64,000 nucleotides of DNA from Acanthochlamys bracteata (Eukaryota > Streptophyta > Magnoliopsida > Pandanales > Velloziaceae), in assembly GCA_019914995.1 (NCBI GenBank), contig CM034136.1:4293270-4357269 (forward strand), in the 5' to 3' direction. The position numbers and the translations under genes are program-made. Of this stretch, positions 38,801 to 50,937 are shown piece after piece; within the stretch, counting starts at the first letter, position 1, and every line of letters starts with the position of its first letter. Under the pieces are notes generated by a model. It saw only the letters and a list, made by a program, of their open reading frames with translations, made no database searches and was not told where the DNA came from.

Positions 38801-39450
38801 AATTTAGCGGAAAGTAAAGTGATTGAATGTATAGTAGCATACACAAAGGAAGCCCTTCGGAAAAAAACTGAAAGTAAACACACTCATCGGATAAAATGTA
38901 AAATATGGATTCCTATGCAAAGTTAACGAACGAAATTCTATGTGAATGTGGTTCCAAACGGTCGAGAAAGAAATTTATCAATTTATTTTTTTTATAGTTT
39001 TTATTAATTTTTTACAGTAATTTACAGGTTTAAAATTTTAAAAATATAAAAATATTTACATCACAAACTTTTATTATTATTTATTTATTAAAGTATTGAA
39101 ATAAATAATAAATAAAATTTAAATAAAAAATTTATTTGTTTTTTAAATGAGAACTCCAAACATTTCTAATACTTTGTCGTAGAAGTTTACAGAAGACTAA
39201 ACTTCTAGACTAATGCCTCCGAAGTTTATAGAAGTTTGTGCAAGGTATGCTTCCTCTCAGGTCAACTTTAGAAACGTTATCCCACTCTAAACAATAAATC
39301 CCAACAGTCCACTTAATTAGAATAATATCCAACGCGCAGGATCAATCTTTTACTTTTCTCCGATAAGATTCTACAGGTACATTAAACACTTGGCGCCCCA
39401 AAAGACATGACAGAACAAGTAGGTCCTCCTTCAGCCCATCAATTTCTACC
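35900..39450. other. Intergenic region between the divergent GolS genes
   Basis: No gene is supported in this stretch. It contains both promoters at its edges. A GC-richer patch lies at 36640-37030 with two ACGTGG words, and a GCCGAC (DRE/CRT core) at 37552-37557. The remainder is AT-rich filler. A minus-strand frame at 36771-36977 has no recognisable product. Confidence 0.55.
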
Positions 39451-39451
39451 C

Positions 39452-39466
39452 CTTCCGGAAGTTTCC
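39452..39466 (+). promoter_or_regulatory. Heat shock element upstream of GolS copy B
   Basis: The sequence reads CTTCCGGAAGTTTCC, a perfect three-unit heat shock element of pattern nTTCnnGAAnnTTCn. It lies about 330 bp upstream of the TATA box. A degenerate run of GAA/TTA units occurs at 39221-39238 (GAAGTTTATAGAAGTTTG). Arabidopsis GolS1 is a known heat shock factor target, so heat control of this copy is plausible but inferred. Confidence 0.6.
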
Positions 39467-39560
39467 TTCCAAAGCTTCTCAGCCGTTGGATTTCCATCTA
39501 CTGCACTCGTCAGACTACTAGTGAGCTTCTACGCATGTCTGTTTTGGTAACAATATCTAG

Positions 39561-39784
39561 GGGCTGTTTTAGATTTCCATCCATTTTTTTCTATTTTATA
39601 TTTTTAATACATATTTTATAATTATATAAAAAATTTATTAAAAAATTTAAAAAATATAAAATTATTTTATTATATATTTTTATTATTTTTTAAAAATAAA
39701 AAAAATAAAATTTATTTTTTAAAAAAAAGCAAAAATATCTTTTATTTAAAAAAATTTTATTTCATAATTACTTCGAACGGCCCC
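39561..39784. mobile_element. MITE-like AT-rich repeat in GolS copy B promoter
   Basis: This 224-bp element has ends GGGCTGTTTT and CGAACGGCCCC and is flanked by TAG on both sides (39558-39560 and 39785-39787). It ends 10 bp before the TATA box of GolS copy B. Its interior A/T blocks are those of the family described at 863-1112 and 54771-55018. Confidence 0.65.
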
Positions 39785-39794
39785 TAGTCCTGCT

Positions 39795-39801
39795 TATATA
39801 A
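39795..39801 (+). promoter_or_regulatory. TATA box of GolS copy B
   Basis: TATATAA lies 173 bp before ATG 39974. A CT-repeat at about 39911-39928 lies in the predicted leader, a common plant 5' UTR feature. Confidence 0.65.
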
Positions 39802-39973
39802 GCCTGCGTTCTCCTTGCTGGAAGTAAGCACAAAAACACAATCAAATAACAACGCTACCCCAATCTTCAAAATCTTCAGTCCTGCTTCTAATCTAATCAA
39901 TCAATCAGTCATCTCTCTCTCTCTCTCTTGTTGTCAAAGAATCTCCCAATCTCAAGTTCATTCTCGACTGAAA

Positions 39974-41068
39974 ATGGCACCTGAGATCGTTAGCAAAATT
40001 CCCCCTGCAGTCGCTACGTACGGAAGCAAGATCGTTTCCTCACCATCGAGGGCTTATGTCACATTCCTTGCCGGAAAAGGTGATTACGTCAAGGGTGTTG
40101 TTGGGCTTGCAAAGGGGTTGAGGAAAGTGGGCTCTGCTTACCCGCTTGTTGTTGCAGTCTTGCCAGATGTGCCGGAAGATCACCGAAAGCTTCTGAGATT
40201 GCAGGGCTGCATTGTTAGAGAGATCGAACCTGTTTATCCGCCGGAGAATCAGACCCAGTTTGCCATGGCGTATTACGTCATCAATTATTCCAAGCTCCGT
40301 ATCTGGGAGGTAACAAATCAATCTTTCTGTTACCTCATCGCTCTGTTTCCTGTTTCCAAATTGGGAACTAATTAAGGGTTTGAATTGTTGGTTTGATGCC
40401 TGCAGTTTGTGGAGTACAGCAAGATGATATACTTGGACGCTGACATTCAGGTTTACGAAAACATCGATCACTTGTTCGATCTTCCCGAGGGCAAGTTCTA
40501 CGCGGTAATGGACTGCTTCTGTGAGAAGACATGGAGCCACACTCCGCAGTACAAGATCGGTTACTGCCAGCAGTGCCCCGACAAGGTCACCTGGCAAGAC
40601 GAGCTCGGGCCACGCCCAGCTCTCTACTTCAACGCCGGCATGTTCGTCCATGAGCCAAGCCTTGCCACCGCTGAGAAACTCCTCGCTACCTTAAAGATCA
40701 CTCCGCCGACTCCATTCGCTGAACAGGACTTCCTCAACATGTTCTTCAGAGAAGTTTACGAGCCCATTCCATTGATCTACAACCTTGTTCTCGCCATGCT
40801 GTGGCGCCATCCGGAGAACGTTGAGCTTGAGAAGGTCAAGGTCGTTCACTACTGCGCTGCGGGATCGAAGCCGTGGAGGTATACAGGCAAAGAGGAGAAC
40901 ATGGACAGAGAAGACATCAAGATGCTTGTCAAGAAATGGTGGGACATCTACAACGATGAATCACTCGACTATAAAGGCCCCGCCGTCGTTGATCCGGAGC
41001 CAGCGCTGCGCGAAGCTCTGTCGAAAGCACGGGCTGTTGACTACATCACTGCACCGTCTGCTGCTTAA
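39974..41068 (+). CDS. Galactinol synthase (GolS), copy B
   Basis: Two exons, 39974-40309 and 40406-41068, encode 332 aa with the same exon lengths as copy A. The DxD motif (LDADIQV) and C-terminal APSAA are present, so the enzyme should be active in making galactinol from UDP-galactose and myo-inositol. ATG 39974 begins MAPEIVSKI. An in-frame upstream extension exists but has no ATG. From 40202 to 40946, including the intron, the sequence matches copy A except at 3 sites. Outside that tract the coding sequences differ at about 10% of positions. The gene lies head to head with copy A, with 4.3 kb between start codons. Confidence 0.96.
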
Positions 41069-44000
41069 GCTTATTGGAGTCTTTTTTCAATTTGCTAATA
41101 GTATAGTTTAATTCAAAGTTCGGACACAATCGGATTACTACCTTGGCCAATGTTTGCCACAATAGCTAAATGTGTTTTTCGATAGCAGTGATATATGTTA
41201 TGGCTTTAAGTGTATTTTTATCATAATGCCATTGTAAATTTAAAATTGTGAAGAAAAATATTCTCTTGTTGCTTTCTACAATTTTTCAAAATATTAGAGT
41301 GGGTTGTGCTTTAAGTTTTTATAATTTTTATAAAATTTTTATATGATATTTTCTAATAAACTTTTTATAAAGAAAATTTATTATTTATAAATATTATAAA
41401 ACTTCATTTATTTTTACATTAATATTTATAAATAAAATAATAAATTTATTTTTAAATGAAATAAAAAAAAATATTTTGTTTTAATAAGTATTTTCAAAAT
41501 ATCAGTAGAATGTCAACAGCCGGTTGTTTCTGAGGATCACCAGAATAATCTCAATGTGGGAAGTGTTCTAGTTCCTTCTACAGCTGTTGCTGCTCTGCTC
41601 TTCGTAATTGATAAGCTGCACCTTGTTTGTCACAGAACAATGAAATCTATCAAACCTCCCGGTTTAGTCTGTGTTATTTAGATTGCGTTTTTTTTATTTT
41701 AGAAGTGAAAATTTTAAAATATATTTTTAGAAATAATATTATTAAAATAGATTAAATTATTATATTATTTTGTAATTAAAAAGAAATTAAAAATAGATTT
41801 TATATTATTTTATATTTAAAAACGAATTATATAAAAATAAAAAGAAATAATTTTTTAGATGAAAAGAACACACTCTTACACTTTATGTGGTTACGTATAA
41901 CCTTATGCATATACATAGGTCGGATGTATTTTCTCAAAAATTATCGGTGTACAACTCCGTCAACTTAGGAATTGGTTAGTTGATTTATTAATACTCAGTG
42001 CTATCATTTTAATTAGTTAGTGCTACAGGAAGGTGTTATTGGAAGCTGGGGGGTTTCTTTTGAAAAAAAACATAATTTAATTTCCACTTGCATATCCGGG
42101 AGTCACACGAGCTAGACTACGATTCTGCCTCGTGGCTTTGCTTATCCGCTCTGGTTTTGCGTTGCTTGCCATATAACAACATCATATTCAACGATAGCGG
42201 CGACAACAGAAAATAGCAGCACCGCTGGAAATTAATGGTTGGAGCTTGACGTTCTACGCCACGAGGGCGAGCGTAAGTCTCGTGTTATTAAAAAATGCGA
42301 TTCACGAGTGACAGCGATGCCTATTCTTTCTTAAAAGATAATAACAAAAAATAAAAAGGCAGTTTGTAGATTTGTTATCTTCTAAATATGAAGTTTTTTT
42401 ATAACAAACAAACCGGTGGAAAGGGAAATCAAAGATATAGTTGTCACTTTCATTTTAGATTTGACACTAATTAAAAGTGTTAACTAATGCACTCGATTTC
42501 ATGCTAATTTAAATACGTGTTAAGCATTAATTAATAATTAATACCAAATATTTTATAATGGTGTCAACATCTGACCTTGTTAACAATTTAGGACCTGATT
42601 ATTTGAAGTAAAACATCTTAATTTTTATTTTCTTTTCGTTATTATTGAGTAATTGAATATCAGTGAAGTTTTTTCATCTAGCTCGTTGCTAACACTATAA
42701 GCTAATGAACAACGCAGGTAGCTAGCTAGATACTATAGTATCTTGTTTTTCATAATTATATATAGTGCAAATGCGCACACGTATCTTTCTTTGATTTTTC
42801 TCCAAATATATTTGGTTATGGTTAATTTGCTGATGTAATTAGTTTGCAGGTTCTTATCTCCACGCGGTGGCACATTCACATACTTTACCCAAGTCTTAGG
42901 GCAGCTGCAAAAGTTGAATAATGCAATCTAATTACGTCTATGCTATCTGCATACAGATTGCATGCTTTTTGTGGGTTTGCTCTACAGATCAAAGATTCTG
43001 GCGAAAATTAAGAGAAGCTTAATTCGATTTTGAGCTACACGTACACCGATAATCATCAACATATTTATTTTATCAGATTATGTTCTTTGTTCTAGTCTTT
43101 TGATCATCCTCTGTTTTTTTTCTCCAAAGTGCATTCTCTGTTTCTTGTCTCAATCTCAACGACGGAGCTGCAAATCAAACGAATTCATCTCATCACGTAG
43201 CTTCACGTAAATAGGTACGTTGGAATATCTTAAACTAAACGCGTCTCACTCTTCTTTAATTCTTTGTTTGCAAATTAACTACCGAATCTATGAGATGGTG
43301 CTATTAATATTACTTTTAGAGACGGCAAACAAAAAGTCGGTCGAATGATGTTTGAAGTCTTTCAAATAACATGACCGAAAAACTGTGTAAGAAAGTGACT
43401 GACATCGACATTGTTTGGTACAGCAAATGCATGTTACCTGTCTTTGAGTTAGTTAATTCAGTTGTCTCTAAGAAGGAGACTCGTTATTCAATTGATTAAT
43501 TAAACAATGTCTAACAAGGATTTTATAATCATCAGCTGACTATGACTAATAAATACCTGAAATCTGGACGACTGGAAGTTTTTTAGTTTCGAAAGTTACA
43601 GATTAATTTTGATTTATCCAGTTACGTATCTATTGATTTGTCTAGAAATCTACGTGTTGTGCTTGACATGAAGATTTCTTTTTGTTTTCTTTCTCATAAT
43701 GAAAATTCATGTAACCGGTAAGGGTGCGTTTTTTATAGAAAAGATTTTCTAAAAATTTTGTTTTATATAAATGAGTTTTTGAAAGATAATATAAAGATTT
43801 TTTTTTTATTGAAAGTAATTTTTCAGTGATGCGAAATTTATTTTCAATTACAAAAGAACATATTATCGGCCAGTTTGGCTGTTTCATAGAGTCACCTCAT
43901 GAACTACGTTTTGGTGCTGTGAATCAGTTCATTCCCTTCATCTTCAAATAGTATCGGTGCTATGTTTTAAATTTTGAACATTTTACGAAAAAATAATTTT

Positions 44001-46579
44001 TTCTGATTTTTTCTGAAGAACCGACCTGTGAATTTTTCTCTAAGTTGTAAATGGATTGAATTAATTTTTGTGAAAGAAAGCTGGGATATATTTAGAAAAA
44101 AGTGTTGAAACACTGATAAAAATGTATAGAATGATTGAAATGTTTTTTCTATTCTACAATAGGTGATATAATACATATGAAATTTATGAATCTATTATAT
44201 ATATAACCTTGAAATTTAACAAGACTGATTTGATCAGGATGTTTGACTTAGCGTTCCTCCAAAACAATTTTTTAATTTTTAATTTTATATTTTTAAATAT
44301 ATTTTTATAAATATTTAGAGAATTTATTTAAAAATTTAAAAATATAAAAAATTCTATACAATAAATTTTTTTAATATTTATTTATTATTATTTTTAAATA
44401 AAATTTTTAATTTTTTTTAAAAAATATTTTTTATTTTAAAAAAATATTATTTTATAGATACTTCCAAACGCACCCAAGTGCTTCTAATTTGATCAACTTG
44501 ATTGGCCCAGTTAACGATAAAGCCTAAGTTTATTTATTTTTCTTAATTTTGTATTCTTCTTCTGATGGGCTAAATGTTAGGCCCAATATCTTTTGCATGG
44601 TGTTTGTACACTTCTTCAGTTTTTCTTGTTATTTTTCTCTTTTAACTAACATGCAAAATTCCAATAATTTAGCTGATAAGCATAACAAGTCATACGTAAA
44701 TTATAATAGAATTACAATAAAATGTGTAACATTATCTCTTTATCACTTATCCATTTACATTTCTACTATTTCTTTTTAAAAAGTTTTATTTTTTAGTTTA
44801 AAAAATAATAAAAATAATTATGAATAAATTTAACAATGTAAAATTTTTTTTATATATTTTAATAAAAAATTTATAAAATATTATAGAAATATATAAAATT
44901 AAAAAGCATTTTTAAAAATCACATGAACCCCACTTCATTTAAAGATAATACATAATAAGTCAGAAAAATGTCTGAGTTATGTTCGCTGAAGGGAATGCTG
45001 AATAGACAACAAGCAGTCCTGAATCATTGAATTGCAATGCTCCTTCCACAATCAACAAATTCTTTCGACTCAAAACCAAAGTCAGTATCCGATAGAACTA
45101 CACTCTATAATGTTTTCTATCTCAAGTAATCTTGGCAAATACCTGCTTTTCAAGGGAATGCAGGAAGAAAACCTTCGTAAACCTATTCAAAAGCTTGATA
45201 ACTAATAAATGAATGCAAAGCTAATGCTTGGATCAGCATGATTTTACATCTTACCTCCGCTTACACTGTGCATTGATTTTCAAGGGAACGAAATCATCGA
45301 GCTTTGCAAAGATGCAATTTTGAAGGTCAGTGAGCCGCTAGTGAACCGTAACAAATTTAATACAATATCAACATTAAGGTACAAACACATTGTTGCATAT
45401 ATCTCCAATATGTTTATGATCCATTTTAAGCATGGAGAGAAGAATACTGCAAAGGAAATTAAAATGACTACCTGTCCAAATAGGGAGAAACTGTGAAGTA
45501 CAAAAGGATAAAATAGCTTAGAAAACAACTACAATGGAGTTGTTCAAATTACATATAAAATAAAATTTAAATAATATAATAAATTTATTAAAAATTATAA
45601 AATAAAAAATATTTGTCGAAAAGTTCCAAAAAGCAAATGCCAAACTCAGCAAACATCTGAAACTAATATGCCTACGGATTATATGATTCATCTAGCAACA
45701 AATTCAAATTACAAATACACGAACAAACCTTAACGAGTCTGAAAAAGTCTGAAAGCAGACATGGTCATCAGTTTCCTTGGTGACATTATCACCAAACCGA
45801 ACAACCTATATAGCAGCAGGATAAGGTTCAATTTTCTAACATTCTAATAACATCAAGAGAACTGACTCAGACATTGATCTACAAATGAAGCTGTTCAATT
45901 GGATTTTATTTCTTTCTTATATAGAAGTTGACTTTCTAACTTTGAACAAAAAATCTTCAATCACATTGATTACATTCAAGCTCTGCTTTTAGACATCTAC
46001 AACTGAAACTCACTTATGAAGTTAATATCTAGAGCGGAAATTAAGAGTTTATCAAAATAACTAGCATAATTTCCAGCTATTTCAATTTAGATTAATTTGT
46101 GTAATAAGCAGCTTATATTATGAATGTACTTGCATAAAAATTTTAGTTTGAAGTAAATTGAGAATTATGTTTGAAAATATATTAGTCTCTTTTTAGGTAC
46201 CTAAATAACTATTCTTTCATTAACCACTTAATTAAAACCTTTTTTTTCTAGAATGATGGTATTACCTATATTGGGTATGACAATTTTGAGTTTTTTAATC
46301 AAAAAGTTACGCAGTGTTAACAAAATTTTATTAAAAACTTAATAAGATATGAGCAAATTAATCGGACGTACGAACTCTTTTCTTCAAAAATTCATAAAAA
46401 CATTTCTGAATATATATATTTTTCAAAGAGCTATATTTTTCATATATCCCAACACATGCTCTAATCATAAATGAATATATTCAAGTGTCTAAATTCAAAA
46501 TTGAAACACTTCAAATCTTATAATACATACATTTTCATTTCAATCTTCATAAATACAAAGACTTCACAGTGTTTATTTG
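41069..46579. other. Long intergenic region with no supported gene
   Basis: The first part is the 3' end of GolS copy B. The remainder is AT-rich and has only short open frames with unrecognisable proteins. MITE-like material occurs at 44252-44477 and in traces near 41690-41880, 43725-43870 and 44770-44910. About 45000-46500 is slightly less AT-rich, but I could identify no exon in it. Confidence 0.5.
44252..44477. mobile_element. MITE-like AT-rich repeat, copy 6
   Basis: The ends are GCGTTCCTCC and CCAAACGCACCC, weakly complementary. The interior holds the same series of A/T blocks in the same orientation as at 863-1112. No ORF is present and no target duplication is clear. Confidence 0.45.
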
Positions 46580-48112
46580 TCATTTCAAGCCCAACTTCAG
46601 CATATCCAACATTCCATCACCCCTTCTCCTTACCTCTCCATTATGCAGTGAATTCCCGAACAAATTCATCTTCTCACACAAGCTCCTCAAAGAATCATCC
46701 CTGCCTGCCAACTCCATCAGTACCTTGATCCTTCTGAATGAAACATTGCTAGGCTTCTGCCCTTTACTAACCATCTGGTGGAAACACATCTCTGCAGCAT
46801 CCAAGATCCCCAAATCGCACAACATATCGAACAAAATATCTGAAACAAGCGTGAACGATCCGAACCCCTTCTCCACCATATCGTTCCACAGCTCTAGCGC
46901 CATCCCTGCTTGCTCTTGCCTTCGGCACAACCTCACAATGAACAAGCACGATTGTGTGTTGGGCAAGCATTGCTTAGCGCGCATTCTCTCATACACCTTC
47001 CATGCACTCTTCAAATCATTCGCCCAGTAAAAGTGCCTGAAGAAGAGGTTGTAAGTCGTTGCATTCGGCTCCAACCCCTTCACCGACATTTCATCAAGCA
47101 TTTGATATGCGTCCCCAATCCTTTTAGCAATGCAGTAGTTTCGAATTGCGGCATTGTGTGCAGCAACATCTGGGTAGCAGCTATACTCCTTCATTTCCTT
47201 CAATAATTCTTTCGCTTTATCTGGTTGGCCGATCAATCCGAGTCCCCCGATCAAACTAGTGTAGGTTATCACATCAGGCGCTATTTCTTCATCTCTCATT
47301 TTCTCCATGGTTTTCATAGCTTTAGCTACTTCTCGATTCTTGCAGTATACATCAACCAAGCAGTTATACGTAACGATATCCGGCTTCAAATTCAACTCCA
47401 TCAGTTCATCAAAGAAAGCTTCAGCATCTTCCGCCGATTTCCAACCGGACAACAAAGTGTTGAATGTTTGCAGATCAGGGCGAAACTCATACTTCAAAGA
47501 ATGATAAACATTGCGCGCATCGGCCATTGATTTTTCTTGACACAGAGTGCGGATCAGAGCATTGAAGCAAGCTGTGTCCTCCCCGCAGCATCGATGGTAC
47601 CGCCGGAATGTTTGAACGGTTTTCTGAACCGAGCAAGTTTTAGCCACTCTGGCAAGGACCACCATTAGAGAGCGAGGAGATAAAAGGGAAGGATTGGATC
47701 GGCGGGTTTCGTCGAGTAGTTGGAAGGCGAGAGAGAAGCGGCGAGAACGAGAGAGGATAAAGAGAAGAGTGTCGAAGGTGAAAGGGGAAGGAGAGAAGTT
47801 GGTGGTGCTACGGCGGCGGTGATTGGAAGTGACGGCGAGGTTGAACAAGTTGAGAGCAGAGATTGGGTTGATGTGGGTGAACCGGGCACGGCGGAGGACG
47901 GTATCGAGGAGGGAAGAGGTGATAGAGATGTTAGATTGCCGGAGGGCGGCGGAGATGGAATCTTGGGTTGGAGAGATAGTGATTATGCGGAGGACTTCAC
48001 CGATGGTAGCTTCATCGACGGCCGTGGCTTCATCGACAGCAGTCGCGGCGGATGTGGTGGTAGAGAGGTGGCGTAGGGGAAGAGGAAGAGATGTTAGGCG
48101 TCTAAGAATCAT
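46580..48112 (-). CDS. P-class pentatricopeptide repeat protein (At1g02420-like)
   Basis: This intronless gene encodes 510 aa. The N-terminus (MILRRLTSLPLPLRHLSTTT) is rich in Arg, Leu, Ser and Thr without acids, a typical mitochondrial targeting sequence. About nine PPR units follow from about residue 110, for example PDIVTYNCLVDVYCKNREV and PDVITYTSLIGGLGLIGQP. There are no E or DYW domains. The tail from GSFTLVSDILFDMLCDLG onward resembles the Arabidopsis At1g02420 group (from memory). The expected role is binding an organellar transcript. A VDEAT motif is directly repeated near residues 26-36. The gene reads toward the AT-rich gap, and the TRAPP gene ends 463 bp upstream of its start on the same strand. 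Confidence 0.92.
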   Translation of the reverse strand: MILRRLTSLPLPLRHLSTTTSAATAVDEATAVDEATIGEVLRIITISPTQDSISAALRQSNISITSSLLDTVLRRARFTHINPISALNLFNLAVTSNHRRRSTTNFSPSPFTFDTLLFILSRSRRFSLAFQLLDETRRSNPSLLSPRSLMVVLARVAKTCSVQKTVQTFRRYHRCCGEDTACFNALIRTLCQEKSMADARNVYHSLKYEFRPDLQTFNTLLSGWKSAEDAEAFFDELMELNLKPDIVTYNCLVDVYCKNREVAKAMKTMEKMRDEEIAPDVITYTSLIGGLGLIGQPDKAKELLKEMKEYSCYPDVAAHNAAIRNYCIAKRIGDAYQMLDEMSVKGLEPNATTYNLFFRHFYWANDLKSAWKVYERMRAKQCLPNTQSCLFIVRLCRRQEQAGMALELWNDMVEKGFGSFTLVSDILFDMLCDLGILDAAEMCFHQMVSKGQKPSNVSFRRIKVLMELAGRDDSLRSLCEKMNLFGNSLHNGEVRRRGDGMLDMLKLGLK

Positions 48113-48574
48113 CGGGGTGTCTAAGAATCATTGGGGTGGTTCTTGTTTGGGTTTGTGGAACTGGAAGGGTTTAAGGCAGGCTGCAGGCAGACAACAGGTT
48201 ACGAACAAGGGTTTTTTTAAAAGACATTGGAGTTAACAAATTACAAAACATATTTGTTCAAGCAGAAAAATCAGTGACGACTAAATCACAAATATAATGT
48301 AGTGGTGTACAAACTGGTGTATGAAAAATTGAAACATTAAATCTGGTGGATTGAAAATCAGTAAAATCTGGTGGGTTCAGTAAAATTCTGGAATAGAGTG
48401 GCTACAGAAGCAATTGGCACTCTGTTACAATCAACGAACAGGTAGAATCCAACACTAAAAGTACAAGAACTTTCTCCAACTTTGAGTATAAGAGAGAGAA
48501 TTCCTGCACAAACAGACTGTCCAAGGTAATTTTAACAGGGTAATGACTACAAAAGAAAAAAAAAGGTTTTTTCC
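48113..48574. other. Short spacer between PPR and TRAPP subunit genes
   Basis: This must hold the PPR promoter and the 3' UTR of the TRAPP gene. No TATA box or other clear site is visible. An overlapping plus-strand open frame (47823-48236) is a shadow of the PPR gene. Confidence 0.5.
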
Positions 48575-50937
48575 TCATCGTCCCAATAGCGCAGCACGAT
48601 CCTTTTGAATTGCATGATAAAGGTTTGTGTCGAAAAGTTCACAGCGGATAGGCATCTCCATTTCATAAAAGGGATTCTTTAAGACGTAATCCGTATATAG
48701 TTCATAAATAATTTTGAGAAGACTCTCCATATGCTGTGTGCTAGGCTCACAGACAACAAAAAATTTTGTTCCTGTCCAAGCATCACAAGATCAGGTCAAA
48801 TTGCAGAAATCCTAGAAGAAAGATCATGAAAAGCTCATCACAATCATTCAACTGGAACTTGCCAATTGTACTACAGAAAACTTGTTGGTAGCAATCAGCT
48901 TACAGTACATGACTATAAATCTTCAGAAAGTTTCACAACTCAATGAAAATCTCAAACAAGACAGCACAGAATGTCAAACACTGAGCTAGCTTCCTGATCT
49001 ACAGAGCTGTTAAAGTAAATACTGGACCAATCATAAAATTTGGAGTAGATTTCAAAGAACCTTATCTGCGCTTGTGGCAGAACTTTCATGTAGGAAAAAC
49101 TATAACACTGTTCTCATTGGTTTTTCCAAGCAAATGAGAAACAAAAGCATCCTATTAGCACAGGTTAAAAATCATTTGAGCAACAGAACAACGACCACAT
49201 TATCACTGCAAATAGCAGTTTTGCATCTTGTAATGCCATGTTGAAGTAGCTAAATTGAAGTTCCAGTACTAAACGAAAAGAACGTGAATATAATTCATGG
49301 AGTACTACCTGGAATAACAATTTACTAGAATTTGTGTCAAATGCATACGTCATGAGTTAGATAGATGGGAAGAAGTAAGATTATTAAAAAAGAGTTAAAT
49401 ATTTTGTTTCATATTGTCGTTTGGTGGAAAGTGTACTGCATGGAGCTAGCTCTTAGAGTCATCCTTCCATGCCTTCTAAAAGTTAACATTCTTGTAAAGG
49501 GCAGATCAATCAAAAGAATATTCTAGGTTGCTTAATAAGGTCCTTCTAGCTGAAGCACTCACCACACGAAAGCAGCTCCATTATTGCGACTTGATTGTTT
49601 TGAAAATTATACATGGTACAGGCTTTCTCTGTATACAACATAAGAATGCCAGATTGCTCAAAAGGAGTAACAACTGTAGCTAAACCTAGAATGTTCATAG
49701 CGTATACCCTCTATGATGAACATAACGTCTCAAAATTCTCTGTAAAATATGGTATATTACTTATATACTTGAGAGGGGTATTTGAAACATGTCCGTTACA
49801 TGGACAAGAAGTACAAGCTAAGATGCAAAGGTCCTACAAAAAACGAGAGAGAAAATGCAAAATGTTCCTTGTGGTCAAATATGCATCCATCAACCACATG
49901 AGTGTTCAATGTTACGAGTTGTCTATTCAAAATCAATATGTAAATTGAGGGAAGGGTGCAATGATATAATAATAAATTTTACATAAATCTGAAAACATAA
50001 GCCTAATACTTCAACTTAAATAGGGAATAGAGAATAAGATATACTCCTTCCAATGGAACAGGAGATATACATTAATATCCACGTTGTTGTGCTAGCAAAA
50101 AATAATATTGTTTAGATCCATACCCATAGTTTGAGATTGAGACATAGTGGATTTGATTAAAATGATGGTAACTAATAGCAAAACTACTGACAGTGCGTAT
50201 AGAATCATCATAAAAAAGAGAGCATATTAACTTAAGTTCAATCTACTAGCTACAATTACAAGTCATAACCATAGTAAAGTTTCTCGAAGGAGATTGAACA
50301 AGATTCTCTTAGAGAGACATAGGAGCATCAATAATTCATTTCAACACATCTCCAGCAAACACAGCTTACTATCTCTCCTAGAAAAAAGGTAAAAAAGGAT
50401 GGAACTTTAATTCACTAATCATACACACTACATTCCGTCCACCCATACATACGTGAAAGTAATTTATTTGACTATCTAATTTCCAAGTAAATTTCTCATC
50501 AAACGCAAAGAGAAAATTTAAGCTAACCATTTTCCATGGTGCTCAACAGTACAACTATAGAACAAGATCACGCAGAAACAAATCTACTGGGCAAAAGAGA
50601 TGACAAAAAAACTACCAGTAAGTGATTGGAAGCAGTGGAGATCGAAGGTGTTCGCCTGCAGAAGATCAATACCGTTGCATCCAACGGTCGGCGATAGTTG
50701 CTGTGAAATGGCGTGCATCGAGTGCCACAAACTCGCTAGCCGCAAGCTGTCATTCGTGTCCATCCTTCCAGCAGTCCCGTAATCCTTCAAATTTCATTCA
50801 CTCATTTATCAACGAGCCAATATCAAATCAAATCAAAATCAACAAGAATATCAACGACAGAATTTTTATAAGCATACTTTGTAGAAGATGAGCCCTCCAG
50901 ATTTGTTAATAATGAACAAACTGTAGATCGCCGCCAT
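48575..50937 (-). CDS. TRAPP complex subunit 4 (TRS23/TRAPPC4, synbindin-like)
   Basis: Three exons, 50937-50878, 50784-50616 and 48771-48575, join in frame with GT-AG introns to give 141 aa, the usual plant length. The protein begins MAAIYSLFIINKSGGLIFYK, continues GRMDTNDSLRLASLWHSMHA and ends with KNPFYEMEMPIRCELFD and ALLGR. This is the longin-like core subunit of TRAPP, the tethering complex and Rab exchange factor at the early secretory pathway and Golgi. The 20-aa first exon is too short for a simple ORF scan but matches the family exactly. Intron 2 is long (1,844 bp) and holds no recognisable gene. The gene is divergent from the ABCI gene, with start codons 389 bp apart. Confidence 0.95.

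Noticed and set aside
39815..39973. N-terminal extension of galactinol synthase copy B
   Set aside because: The in-frame extension lacks an ATG and lies in the predicted leader with a CT repeat; copy A starts at the equivalent MAP residues.
35248..40375. Long antisense frames over both galactinol synthase genes
   Set aside because: Frames such as 34972-35583 and 40040-40651 are mirror shadows of GC-rich GolS codons and resemble each other only because the genes do.
47823..48236. 137-aa plus-strand frame over the second PPR gene's 5' end
   Set aside because: It is an Arg-rich shadow of the Ser/Thr/Arg-rich PPR targeting region on the other strand.
49613..49948. 111-aa frame within the TRAPP subunit intron 2
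   Set aside because: It lies on the opposite strand inside an intron whose flanking exons splice cleanly, and it has no recognisable motif.
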